Shown one piece after another: positions 51,541 to 60,656 of a stretch of DNA of 64,000 nt (within the stretch, counting starts at the first letter, position 1; the number at the start of each line of letters is the position of its first letter). The notes beneath the pieces are model-generated. The model had not been told where the DNA came from. It saw only the letters and a program-made list of their open reading frames with translations, and did no database searches. Position numbers and translations under genes: made by a program. The DNA is from Sansalvadorimonas sp965221135 (GTDB lineage Bacteria; Pseudomonadota; Gammaproteobacteria; Pseudomonadales; Endozoicomonadaceae), in assembly GCA_965221135.1 (NCBI GenBank), contig CBDCRZ010000127.1, forward strand, positions 1 through 64,000, given 5' to 3'.

Positions 51541-52026
51541 TTAATACTGAGTGTGTACTACACGACTGGAACGACCTTGCACTAACACTTTCACCCGGTC
51601 GCCTATTCGAAAACCACCGCCCTGTTGCACGACAGAGACATGTTCACCGCTATCAAGACGCACAGTCAGGTTAAGACCTGTGCTTTCGGTGGATTTTTTC
51701 TCCACCATATTACCCAGCAGGCCACCCGCTACAACACCCGCAATAGTCGCTATGCTCTTGCCTTTACCGCCACCGATTTTAGAGCCGCCAATACCACCAA
51801 CAGCAGCACCGGTTGCAGCACCTATACCAGATTGGGTACCTTCAAGCTTTACCGATTCAATCTCGACAATTTCACCGAAATGGACAGTTTGCAGGCTACG
51901 GGCCTCGACCCGGTCATAATTCGTGCCTGAGAGCTCATTCAGGCAACCGCCCAGCATCATAAACACCAGTGGCAGACCAACCAGCTTGAAGAGTGAGAGC
52001 ACCAGGGCCCTTGAAAAGAATTTCAT
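51541..52026 (-). CDS. SlyB-like outer-membrane lipoprotein
   Basis: A 161-residue lipoprotein from ATG 52026, preceded by GGAGG. The lipobox is FMMLGGCLNE. The glycine-zipper SlyB/PcP-like core reads GIGAATGAAVGGIGGSKIGG and IAGVVAGGLLGNMVEKK, followed by the strand GLNLTVRLDSGEHVSV. Members anchor or stabilise the outer membrane. The open frame continues 19 codons upstream, but the signal peptide fits this start. Confidence 0.85.
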   Translation of the reverse strand: MKFFSRALVLSLFKLVGLPLVFMMLGGCLNELSGTNYDRVEARSLQTVHFGEIVEIESVKLEGTQSGIGAATGAAVGGIGGSKIGGGKGKSIATIAGVVAGGLLGNMVEKKSTESTGLNLTVRLDSGEHVSVVQQGGGFRIGDRVKVLVQGRSSRVVHTQY

Positions 52027-52256
52027 ATTATTACTACCTCCATTTCGCATAACCCAGCATCCAACCTTGGACGCTCTTACCACAGTGTAGGTTCAATCCC
52101 AGGGGCTAATACTAAGAGGCAAAAGCCTGACAAGGTGGTTAGCCTTGTATTCCATCGAATACCTGTTGCTGTACCGTTGACCATTGGTTATTACTAATGG
52201 TTTTAAAAAGATCTGAATAACTAATTAATAATTATTAACGACAGAATCTTCAGACG

Positions 52257-52291
52257 TAACCTTTCTACCAACCACCTAAACGCCACCATTT
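52257..52291. repeat. 35-bp direct repeat, left copy
   Basis: TAACCTTTCTACCAACCACC and TAAACGCCACCATTT match the right copy at 55411-55445 in 34 of 35 bases. It precedes the RAP-domain gene. Confidence 0.85.
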
Positions 52292-52452
52292 CAGGCAATG
52301 ATTTTTCCTATCCGGTTATGCTTTTGGAGGATCATGGTCGGTATATGAGGCGGTTTGCTGATTGTGTATTCCCTTCTCTTTCTGGCCTGTGCCGTCTTGC
52401 CATATACCCCGCCATTGCCTTTACTGCACAGTCTCAACGAACGGGCAACTGG

Positions 52453-55413
52453 ATGAGATTGACCGTGAATATTGGTGCTCACTTTTGCAGGAGAGAATTG
52501 TTTTTTATTTGGTTAATGCTACCGCTGTCAGGGGGCGTGATAGAGAACTGCGCAGCAGCAGATAAAGATACAAAGAAAAGCTGGGCGGCAATTGTAAAGC
52601 CTTTACCTGCTTCCCTGTATCCCGGTCGTACCGGTGTCCGGCCACATGCCTCTCCTGTTCCTGAATCATCAATGCTTCAGTGGCCGCCTGTATTGACCAC
52701 ATCAAAGACCCATGCCGAAGTCCCTTCACGACAACAGGAATCGTCTGAGGCTACAGTTCGAACCCATCCAAAAAGAAGACCAGACAGAAAGATACAATAT
52801 TACCGCACCCCTTCCGCCGAGCGTTTCGATCAACAGATAGAAGCACTGGCAAACGAAGTGAATCGACTCAAAAAGCAACTTCACGGGACACATCGGGAGA
52901 GCCATAAAACCGCGCTTTTAGATCTTGCATTCCAGATGACAGAAAGAGATCCGCACCCGCTTCGAGCCAGTCCCAAAGCCCTTGCTCTTTTGGCAAATGC
53001 GTTTTCAAAATTAGCAAAATATCAAGAAGGCGCCACAGCGTTAGACTGGATAATGAAAGCCGTGATCCACCGCAGTCAAAAACAGCAGCTAACCAAACAG
53101 TGCGGATTTAAAGCCCAAACGCTGGCCATGGTGCTCAATAGCCTGAGTCAGGTCGCCGGTGACAAAGCCGACACGACCCGGAAGGCGCTGGCCAAAGAGG
53201 TGGGAAGCCGTGATTTGACCGACACCAAAGAGTGGTCGGCCCAGCATCTGGCCATGGTAACCAATGGTCTGAGTCAGGTGGCGGGAGACGACGCCGACAC
53301 GACCCGGAAGGCGCTGGCCAAAGAAGTGGGGAGGCGTGCCCTTGCCGGAGACCTTAAGTACTGGATAGCGCAAGATCTGGCCATGGTGACCAGTGGACTG
53401 AGGCAGGTGACGGGGGACGACGACGCCGACACGACCCGGAAGGCGCTGGCCAAAGAGGTGGGAAGCCGTGCCCTTGCCGAAGACCTTAAGTGCTGGATAG
53501 CGCAAGATCTTGCCATGGTGACCAATGGCCTGAGTCAGGTGGAGGGTGACGACGCCGACACAACCCGGAAGGCGCTGGCCAAAGAGGTGGGAAGCCGTGA
53601 TTTGACTGACCCCAGGGAGTGGTCGGCCCAGCCTCTGGCCATGGTGACCAATGGCCTGAGTCAGGTGGCGGGAGACGACGCCGACACGACCCGGAAGGCG
53701 CTGACCAAAGAGGTGGGGAGTCGTGATTTGACTGACACCAAAGAGTGGTCGGCCCAGCCTCTGGCCATGGTGACCAATGGCCTGAGCCCGGTGACGGGGG
53801 ACAACGCCGACACGACCCGGAAGGCGCTGGCCAAAGAAGTGGGGAGGCGTGCCCTTGCCGGAGACCTTAAGTACTGGATAGTGCAACATCTGGCCATAGT
53901 GACCAATAGCCTGAGTCAGGTGGCGGGGGACGACGCCGACACGACCCGGAAGGCGCTGGCCAAAGAAGTGGGGAGGCGTGCCCTTGCCGGAGACCTTAAG
54001 TGCTGGATAGCGCAAGATCTGGCCATGGTGACCAATGCCCTGAGCCAGGTGACGGGGGACGACGCCGACACGACCCGGAAGGCGCTGGCCAAAGAAGTCG
54101 GGAGGCGTGCCCTTTCCGGAGACCTTAAGTGCTGGATAGCGCAAGATCTGGCCATGGTGACCAATGGCCTGAGTCAGGTGACGGGGGACGACGCCGACAC
54201 GACCCGGAAGACGCTGGCCAAAGAAGTCGGGAGGCGTGCCCTTGCCGGAGACCTAAAGTGCTGGTTAGCGCAAGATCTGGCCATGGTGACCAATGGCCTG
54301 AGCCAGGTGACGGGGGACGACGCCGACACGACCCGGAAGGCGCTGGCCAAAGAGGTGGGAAGCCGTGATCTGACCGACACCAAAGAGTGGTCGGCCCAGC
54401 CTCTGGCCATGGTGATCAATGGCCTGAGCCAGGTGACGGGGGACGACGCCGACACGACCCGGAAGGCGCTGGCCAAAGAGGTGGGGAGGCGTGATTTGAC
54501 CGACACCAAAGAGTGGTCGGCCCAGCATCTGGCCATGGTGGCCAGTGGGATGTCTCATTGCTCACACGTCATAGGGGAGGATGTTGTTCAAGCTTCGATT
54601 CAAGCCATTATGAACATATCGCCGACTGAACAGGGTATCATTATGGCCCTTGACGCTTTGTGCCGTTTATCTCTGTCAGACGACCAGCTGAAGCTTGGCT
54701 ATTTCCTGGTTAAACGTCTTTGTGATATGACTGGTTTTATTGACACAGGCGGCCCTCTACAGCATAGCGTCGGCGACTTCTTATGGTACCTGGCCGTTCT
54801 GGATTTATGTGCAAAACAAAATCCGCTCGTCAAGGATGATCCTGATACACCCCGTTTCGATATCTTTGTTAAGCCGCTAATGGATAGGGAAAATATCAGG
54901 GACCTTCTTTCACATCACTGGCAAGACAGATTTGCATATATTTACTGGGCAGGCATTTCTAACCTGGAAATTGATGTGTCTCCTGCTCTTTCTGCTCCTG
55001 AAAAAAAGGTGCAGGTCTCAGCATTACAAAACAGAGTGTTCCAGGCTGTTAAACATGCTTTGCCAAACCAAAATATTGTTATGGAAGTGAATATTGAAGG
55101 GTTCCCCGTTGATATTCTGGTGGGTAAAACCTTGTGTATAGAGGTCGATGGCCCCCATCATTATATTCAGGATGAGACAATGGAAAATGATGAGCTTCTT
55201 GCAAAAGAATCTGGAAAAAGAAGAGCGCGAGACCATTTGATAGATCACATACTCAAAGGCCTGGGGTTTGAGGTGCTACGTATTTCCTATGTTGAGACTG
55301 ACTCGGTCGCAGGCCTTGGAACGTTTGTTGATCGGGTGATAAATGCAATGGACGAACAAGAAATGAGTAGCCAGTATGAAGGCCTGAGAGTGAATGACTT
55401 GCCAGCCTGGTAA
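52453..55413 (+). CDS. DUF1601-like repeat/RAP-domain protein
   Basis: A 986-residue protein from the ATG that gives a signal-peptide-like start (RRELFFIWLMLPLSGG); an open frame reaches 52318. Residues about 220-700 hold eleven repeats of 42-44 residues plus a partial one (LAMVTNGLSQVTGDDADTTR, then KALAKEVGRRALAGDLK), like DUF1601/octotricopeptide helical RNA-binding repeats. The end is a RAP domain (FPVDILVGKTLCIEVDGPHH, LGFEVLRISYVETD), a restriction-nuclease-like fold known from organelle RNA-processing proteins. This suggests an RNA-binding protein, perhaps directed at host cells. Repeats are nearly identical in DNA, showing recent growth. Confidence 0.78.
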   Translation: MRLTVNIGAHFCRRELFFIWLMLPLSGGVIENCAAADKDTKKSWAAIVKPLPASLYPGRTGVRPHASPVPESSMLQWPPVLTTSKTHAEVPSRQQESSEATVRTHPKRRPDRKIQYYRTPSAERFDQQIEALANEVNRLKKQLHGTHRESHKTALLDLAFQMTERDPHPLRASPKALALLANAFSKLAKYQEGATALDWIMKAVIHRSQKQQLTKQCGFKAQTLAMVLNSLSQVAGDKADTTRKALAKEVGSRDLTDTKEWSAQHLAMVTNGLSQVAGDDADTTRKALAKEVGRRALAGDLKYWIAQDLAMVTSGLRQVTGDDDADTTRKALAKEVGSRALAEDLKCWIAQDLAMVTNGLSQVEGDDADTTRKALAKEVGSRDLTDPREWSAQPLAMVTNGLSQVAGDDADTTRKALTKEVGSRDLTDTKEWSAQPLAMVTNGLSPVTGDNADTTRKALAKEVGRRALAGDLKYWIVQHLAIVTNSLSQVAGDDADTTRKALAKEVGRRALAGDLKCWIAQDLAMVTNALSQVTGDDADTTRKALAKEVGRRALSGDLKCWIAQDLAMVTNGLSQVTGDDADTTRKTLAKEVGRRALAGDLKCWLAQDLAMVTNGLSQVTGDDADTTRKALAKEVGSRDLTDTKEWSAQPLAMVINGLSQVTGDDADTTRKALAKEVGRRDLTDTKEWSAQHLAMVASGMSHCSHVIGEDVVQASIQAIMNISPTEQGIIMALDALCRLSLSDDQLKLGYFLVKRLCDMTGFIDTGGPLQHSVGDFLWYLAVLDLCAKQNPLVKDDPDTPRFDIFVKPLMDRENIRDLLSHHWQDRFAYIYWAGISNLEIDVSPALSAPEKKVQVSALQNRVFQAVKHALPNQNIVMEVNIEGFPVDILVGKTLCIEVDGPHHYIQDETMENDELLAKESGKRRARDHLIDHILKGLGFEVLRISYVETDSVAGLGTFVDRVINAMDEQEMSSQYEGLRVNDLPAW
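53113..54555. repeat. 126-132 bp tandem repeat array in RAP gene
   Basis: Eleven full units plus a partial twelfth, 126-132 bp each, carry CTGGCCATGGTGACCAATGG and GACGCCGACACGACCCGGAA. Two end types alternate in blocks: ALAGDLK-C/Y-W and DLTDTKEW. Units are over 90% identical, favouring slippage or recombination. Confidence 0.95.
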
Positions 55414-55445
55414 CCTTTCTACCAACCACCTGAACGCCACCATTT
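55411..55445. repeat. 35-bp direct repeat, right copy
   Basis: Right copy of the repeat at 52257. Its first three bases are the RAP gene stop codon, and the rest forms the last codons of the IS66-type relic on the minus strand. Confidence 0.85.
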
Positions 55446-56207
55446 TGCTCTGACTGGCAGTTTTGGGCGTTTGGGTTCCTGATCCCTCTGGGTTGCCATC
55501 TGTTCTACCTGACGCTCAAGTTTCAGTTGTCGAGCTGAAAACTGTTCAGGGTCGTCCAGAACTTTAAGGCGCTGGTCGTTCAGGTGGTATAAGTGACCAA
55601 TCCTGCTCACCCTGGTGGCACTCCACTTTTCCAGTTCAGGGTCGCCACGCTGAGCATCAATAAAATCCCGTCTTACGTGAGCCTTGACTTCAACTTCAAT
55701 CACATCGCAAGAGCTATTGAAAAATGGCCTGAAAGGTAAATGACAGGCTGCACAACGCTGCTCTTCCTCTGGCAGGTCCACTGGCTCATGAACCACAGGC
55801 AGATTGTTGTGAAGGTTGCGCCCGTTACCGGGAACCCCGGGCTGGCGGCCTCGTTTACGATTTGAAGGTGGGCGAGTTGTATTGCCGCTTTTCTTGGAAG
55901 AGGCACTGGCTTTCTCAGACTTGCGACCAAAAAGCAGGTGCTTCATGTACGCCAGCTCTGATTTCAGTTCATCAATCTGGGCATTCAATGCTGCTGTAGC
56001 AGCCTTATGCTTTAACGTGAGCACGGAATTTTTGGTCAGAGCTTTGTGCTCTCGATCACACGCCGCTTTCCACATAGCATGCCACTGGTTGGCCTGCTGT
56101 TTAAGCTGGATGTGCTCCTGCTTGGTCAGGATGACCTGCACGGTGGTGAAGGGGGCAGGCGTTAATGCAGAGGCTGTGTTCAATACTGAAGAATGAACAT
56201 TTCTCAC
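55419..56207 (-). pseudogene. IS66-family transposase relic
   Basis: A 262-codon frame from an IS66-type TnpC. The N-terminal part is normal: IDELKSELAYMKHLLFGRKSEK, then RGRQPGVPGNGRNLHNN and CAACHLPF of the zinc-binding domain. After IEVEVKAH it jumps directly to VRRDFIDAQRGDPELEKW and LYHLNDQRL, which belong near the catalytic end, so about 200 residues including catalytic acids are missing. The C-terminus ends in unrelated sequence inside the 35-bp repeat. No IS inverted repeats were found. Confidence 0.78.
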
Positions 56208-56278
56208 ACACTAAAAGTAGACGGTTTTAAGATGTTTTGTAGCGGTAGCGGTTTGTAGAATAGTTACCTTCAGACCAT

Positions 56279-56314
56279 AAAAAACCCGGCAAAGCCTTCG
56301 CGCCACCGGGTTTT
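56279..56314 (-). terminator. Intrinsic terminator of purL
   Basis: AAAACCCGG / CCGGGTTTT with a T-run on the minus strand, 44 bp after the purL stop codon. Confidence 0.85.
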
Positions 56315-56357
56315 CAGTACCACTGTTTTAGCCTTCAGGCATCTCTACCAATGAGAG

Positions 56358-59300
56358 TCAGCCAACCCAGACCCGGGCATTACGGAACATCTGCATCCAG
56401 GGAGCATATTCCTGCCACTCATCAGGGTGCCAGGAGTTGGTCACTGTGCGGAATACCCGCTCAGGGTGAGGCATCATAATTGTCACACGACCATCACGAC
56501 TGGTCAGGCCGGTAATACCATCCGGAGAGCCGTTCGGGTTGAACGGATAACGCTCTGTGGTACGACCATGGTTGTCCACATAACGCAGTGCAACCTGTCC
56601 GGAGCCAGTGACCGCCCGACGATCATTGTCAGAAGCAAACTCTGCCAGACCTTCACCGTGAGCCACTGCGACAGGAATACGTGCACCTTCCATACCCTTC
56701 AGGAAGATCGAAGGACTCTTTTGCACTTCCAGCATAGAAACACGTGCTTCGAACTGCTCAGAACGGTTACGCACAAACCGTGGCCAATGCTCAGTACCCG
56801 GAATCAGCTCGTGAAGTGTCGACAGCATCTGACAGCCATTACATACACCCAGGGTAAAGGTGTCTTTGCGAGCAAAGAACTTCGCGAAGTCTTCCCGTAC
56901 CTTTTCGTTGAAACGAATGGACTTGGCCCAACCGCCACCAGCACCCAATACGTCACCGTAAGAGAAGCCGCCACAGGCGACCAGCCCGCGGAAACCTTCC
57001 AGGCTTCGACGACCACTGATCAGGTCACTCATATGCACGTCGACGGCGTCAAAACCGGCACGATCAAAGGCAGCCGCCATTTCTACATGCCCGTTCACGC
57101 CCTGCTCTCGCAGAATCGCCACAGGAGGACGTACGCCGCTGGCAATATAAGGTGCAGCAATATCCTTATTGATATCCCAGGAGGTAACAGCCTGCAGACC
57201 GGGGTCTTTGTCGTCCAGCAGATTGTCGAACTCATGCTGGGCGCACTCGGCGTTATCACGCAGGGACTGGATCTTGTAGCTGGTCTCGGACCAGATACGC
57301 TGGTACCGAATACGATTGCCCTGCAGTACCGGCTTGTCCTTAAAGGTGAACTCCACCTTCTGGTCAGGTGCCAGCTCACCAATGGTGTGCACACAACCGG
57401 ACAGACCAAAGCTGGCCAGACAGTCTTTCACAGCGCCCTTATCCGCTTTACGTACCTGAATCACAGCACCCAGTTCTTCGTTGAACAGGGCTGCAATCAG
57501 GTCATCACGAGTGGCGGCCAGCTTATCCAGCGCAACCTTCACACCGGTATGTCCGGCAAAGGCCATTTCCACCAAAGTGGTGAAAAGACCACCGTCGGAA
57601 CGGTCGTGGTAAGCAATAATCTTGTCTTCAGCCAGCAGCTGCTGAATACCCTGGAAGAACGCTTTGATATCCAGAGGCTCATCCAGGTCAGCAGGAACGT
57701 CACCGATCTCGTTGTATACCTGAGCCAGGGCGGAGCCGCCCAAACGGTTCTGTTTACGACCGAGGTCCAGCAACAGCAGATCCGTTTCGCCCTTATCAGT
57801 ACGCAGCTGCGGTGTGACACACTTGCGCACATCGGCAACAGGTGCGAAACCGGTGATAACCAGAGACAGAGGCGCCGTTATAGCTTTGTCTTCGCCGTTA
57901 TCCTGCCATGTGGTACGCATGGACATGGAGTCCTTGCCTACAGGAATTGTGATACCCAGTTCCGGACACAGCTCCATACCCACAGCCTTCACTGTGTCGT
58001 ACAGACGTTCATCTTCACCAGGGTGACCTGCAGCGGCCATCCAGTTGGCCGAGAGACGAATCTCAGACAGTTTATTAATACGGGCAGAAGCAATGTTGGT
58101 GATGGTTTCACCCACCGCCATACGACCAGATGCTGGCGCATCCAGCAGAGCCACCGGGGTTCTTTCTCCCATGGCCATAGCTTCACCGGTATTGGCGTTA
58201 TAACCACTGGTGGTGATGGCACTGTTGGCCACAGGTACCTGCCAGGGGCCGACCATCTGGTCACGGGCAACCTGACCGGTAATGGAACGGTCGCCAATGG
58301 TAATCAGGAAGCTCTTGCTGGCAACAGCTGGCAGACGCAGAACACGCTCGGCAGCATCAGCCAAATCAATCTCCGCTGTTGAGAAAGGCGCAACTTCAAA
58401 GCTCTTGCGCTCTACTGTGCGGTGCATGCGAGGCGGTTTGCCCAGCAGCACATCCAGAGACATATCGACAGGCAGATTATCGAAGTGCTCATCGGTCACC
58501 TTCAGATGAGGCTCTTCCAAAGCATCACCAACAATGGCATACGGGCAGCGTTCCCGCTTACAGATGTCTTCGAACGTCGCCAGATCTTCCGGCGCAACAG
58601 CCATGACGTAACGTTCCTGAGATTCGTTACACCAGAGCGCCAGAGGGCTCATGCCAGGTTCATCATTGAGGATGTCGCGCAGTTCAAACTGACCACCACG
58701 GCCACCATCACTGATCAGCTCAGGCAGGGCGTTGGACAGGCCACCTGCACCCACATCGTGGATAAACAGCATGGGGTTCTTTTCGCCCAGCTGCCAGCAC
58801 TGGTCAATGACCTCCTGACAGCGACGCTCCATTTCAGGGTTTTCACGCTGAACGGAAGCAAAGTCCAGGTCTTCCTGACCAGTGCTGGATGCCATGGAGG
58901 AAGCCGCACCGCCGCCCAGACCGATCTGCATGGCCGGGCCACCCAGAACAATCAGCTTGGAGCCAGCAGGGTATTCACCCTTCTCGATATGCTGTTCACG
59001 GATATTACCCAGACCACCGGCAATCATGATGGGCTTGTGGTAACCGCGCATTTCCAGGCCAGCCGGGCCATTCACCTGGTCTTCATAGGTACGGAAGTAA
59101 CCGCACAGAGCCGGACGACCAAATTCATTGTTGAAGCTGGCGCCGCCAAGGGGACCTTCGATCATAATATCCAGTGCGGATACAATACGATCAGGCTTGC
59201 CATAACCGCCTTCCCAGGGCTGTTTGTAGCCAGGGATATTCAGGTTAGACACCGTAAAACCGGTCAGACCCGCTTTAGGCTTACCACCTCGACCGGTAGC

Positions 59301-60269
59301 GCCTTCATCACGAATCTCGCCGCCGGAGCCGGTTGCAGCACCTGGCCATGGGGCAATAGCCGTAGGATGGTTATGAGTCTCCACCTTCATCAGGATATGA
59401 ATATCCTCTTCGGTGTAGTCATAGCTGCGGGTTTCGGCATTCGGGAAGAAGCGACCGCCCTTCCAGCCTTTAATCACGGAGGCATTGTCTTTGTAAGCCG
59501 ACAGTACGCCTTCGGAATTCATCTCATGGGTATTGCGGATCATGGCGAACAGGGATTTTTCCTGTGCTTCACCATCAATATCCCAGGAGGCATTGAAGAT
59601 CTTGTGACGACAGTGCTCTGAGTTTGCCTGGGCAAACATCATCAGCTCAACATCACTGGGATCACGTTCCATCTTCTGGAAGTTTTCCAGAAGATAGTCG
59701 ACCTCATCGTCGGCCAGAGCCAGACCCAGAGAGATGTTGGCTTCCACCAGCGCATCACGCCCCTGTGCCAGAACAGGCACACGTTCCAGTGGCGCAGGCT
59801 CGGCGGTTTTGAACAGTACATCCGCCTGTTCTGGCCCTGCCAGTACAGCCTCGGTCATACGGTCATGAAGGAGAGCTTCAACCTGTGACGCCTGCTCATC
59901 GGTCAAAGGTTCAGAGCTGTCTACTGTGTAGGCAACACCCCGTTCCAGTCGATGAACATTTTCAAGACCACAGTTATGGGCGATATCTGTGGCCTTACTG
60001 GACCAGGGAGAAATCGTACCCGGACGTGGGGTCACCAGGAAAAGCTGGCCTTTGGCCTGCTGTTGCAAACGGCGTGGTCCGTATTCCAGCAGACGTTCCA
60101 GCACGTTTCTCTGTCCATCGGACAGGGGCGCACTCAGGTCAGCGAAATGAAGAAACTGGGCGTAAATGCCAGTAACATTCGGTACCTGCTGTTTAAGGGT
60201 GTTTAACAGACGCGATACACGAAACGGGGAGAGAGCGGGGCTTCCGCGAAATGTCTCCATGAGAGGCAT
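56358..60269 (-). CDS. purL: Phosphoribosylformylglycinamidine synthase
   Basis: A 1303-residue single-chain PurL, the fourth step of de novo purine synthesis (FGAR plus glutamine and ATP to FGAM). N-terminal FRGSPALSPFRVSRLL and ISPWSSKATDIAHNCGL match the long gammaproteobacterial form. The synthetase half has KVETHNHPTAIAPWPGA and GKDSMSMRTTW. The C-terminal glutaminase domain has the nucleophile in LGVCNGCQML and the His/Glu pair in MMPHPERVFR. ATG 60269 follows AAGGATC; ATG 60260 is a second choice. Intact over nearly 4 kb. Confidence 0.97.
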   Translation of the reverse strand: MPLMETFRGSPALSPFRVSRLLNTLKQQVPNVTGIYAQFLHFADLSAPLSDGQRNVLERLLEYGPRRLQQQAKGQLFLVTPRPGTISPWSSKATDIAHNCGLENVHRLERGVAYTVDSSEPLTDEQASQVEALLHDRMTEAVLAGPEQADVLFKTAEPAPLERVPVLAQGRDALVEANISLGLALADDEVDYLLENFQKMERDPSDVELMMFAQANSEHCRHKIFNASWDIDGEAQEKSLFAMIRNTHEMNSEGVLSAYKDNASVIKGWKGGRFFPNAETRSYDYTEEDIHILMKVETHNHPTAIAPWPGAATGSGGEIRDEGATGRGGKPKAGLTGFTVSNLNIPGYKQPWEGGYGKPDRIVSALDIMIEGPLGGASFNNEFGRPALCGYFRTYEDQVNGPAGLEMRGYHKPIMIAGGLGNIREQHIEKGEYPAGSKLIVLGGPAMQIGLGGGAASSMASSTGQEDLDFASVQRENPEMERRCQEVIDQCWQLGEKNPMLFIHDVGAGGLSNALPELISDGGRGGQFELRDILNDEPGMSPLALWCNESQERYVMAVAPEDLATFEDICKRERCPYAIVGDALEEPHLKVTDEHFDNLPVDMSLDVLLGKPPRMHRTVERKSFEVAPFSTAEIDLADAAERVLRLPAVASKSFLITIGDRSITGQVARDQMVGPWQVPVANSAITTSGYNANTGEAMAMGERTPVALLDAPASGRMAVGETITNIASARINKLSEIRLSANWMAAAGHPGEDERLYDTVKAVGMELCPELGITIPVGKDSMSMRTTWQDNGEDKAITAPLSLVITGFAPVADVRKCVTPQLRTDKGETDLLLLDLGRKQNRLGGSALAQVYNEIGDVPADLDEPLDIKAFFQGIQQLLAEDKIIAYHDRSDGGLFTTLVEMAFAGHTGVKVALDKLAATRDDLIAALFNEELGAVIQVRKADKGAVKDCLASFGLSGCVHTIGELAPDQKVEFTFKDKPVLQGNRIRYQRIWSETSYKIQSLRDNAECAQHEFDNLLDDKDPGLQAVTSWDINKDIAAPYIASGVRPPVAILREQGVNGHVEMAAAFDRAGFDAVDVHMSDLISGRRSLEGFRGLVACGGFSYGDVLGAGGGWAKSIRFNEKVREDFAKFFARKDTFTLGVCNGCQMLSTLHELIPGTEHWPRFVRNRSEQFEARVSMLEVQKSPSIFLKGMEGARIPVAVAHGEGLAEFASDNDRRAVTGSGQVALRYVDNHGRTTERYPFNPNGSPDGITGLTSRDGRVTIMMPHPERVFRTVTNSWHPDEWQEYAPWMQMFRNARVWVG

Positions 60270-60656
60270 GATCCTTGAAATTCAGGTCAGGTAAGCGAGC
60301 TGCGCATATAATACAGTGAACCCAACAGCCTCTCCAGCACAAACCATTAGGAGCTGACCAGGAATACAAACCCTACTGCGAGCAATCCGAGTTTGGCCAT
60401 TTTTCGCGCTGATCCTCGTTAAATAGAACCACAATCCGCCTCAAACCATCCAAAAAAATGGCTTATACCAGATTGCTTTCTCTACGGACTTACTATCGCT
60501 GGCCAGACTTTTGGAGACAAAGGACTCATGCCACTACAACTTTGGTGGAAGAGCAGTATCGCCCTGTGGCGGTGATTTAGACCAAGGTGCAAGCGACTCT
60601 CGGGAACTTCAGTGGTCAAATTGGTCACTGGATTTGTCGAGCAGGATGGAACGCCC
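60270..60656. other. Region between purL and mltF
   Basis: About 390 bp between divergent genes. A 15-codon frame (MPLQLWWKSSIALWR) at 60528-60575 follows GGAG and AAAGGAC sequences and could be a leader or chance. The 5' part of a normal mltF gene (substrate-binding domain) is absent from this region. Confidence 0.4.

Noticed and set aside
53113..54555. Repeat array as a CRISPR
   Set aside because: Units are 126-132 bp, coding and contiguous without spacers.
53089..54558. Long minus-strand frames antisense to the RAP repeat array
   Set aside because: They mirror the repeats of the real plus-strand gene; the plus frame carries the RAP domain and runs far beyond the array.
56427..58382. 651-codon plus-strand frame
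   Set aside because: Antisense shadow of purL, which has full family motifs.
60528..60575. 15-codon leader peptide before mltF
   Set aside because: It has a ribosome-site-like sequence but no terminator or codon bias to support a regulatory role.
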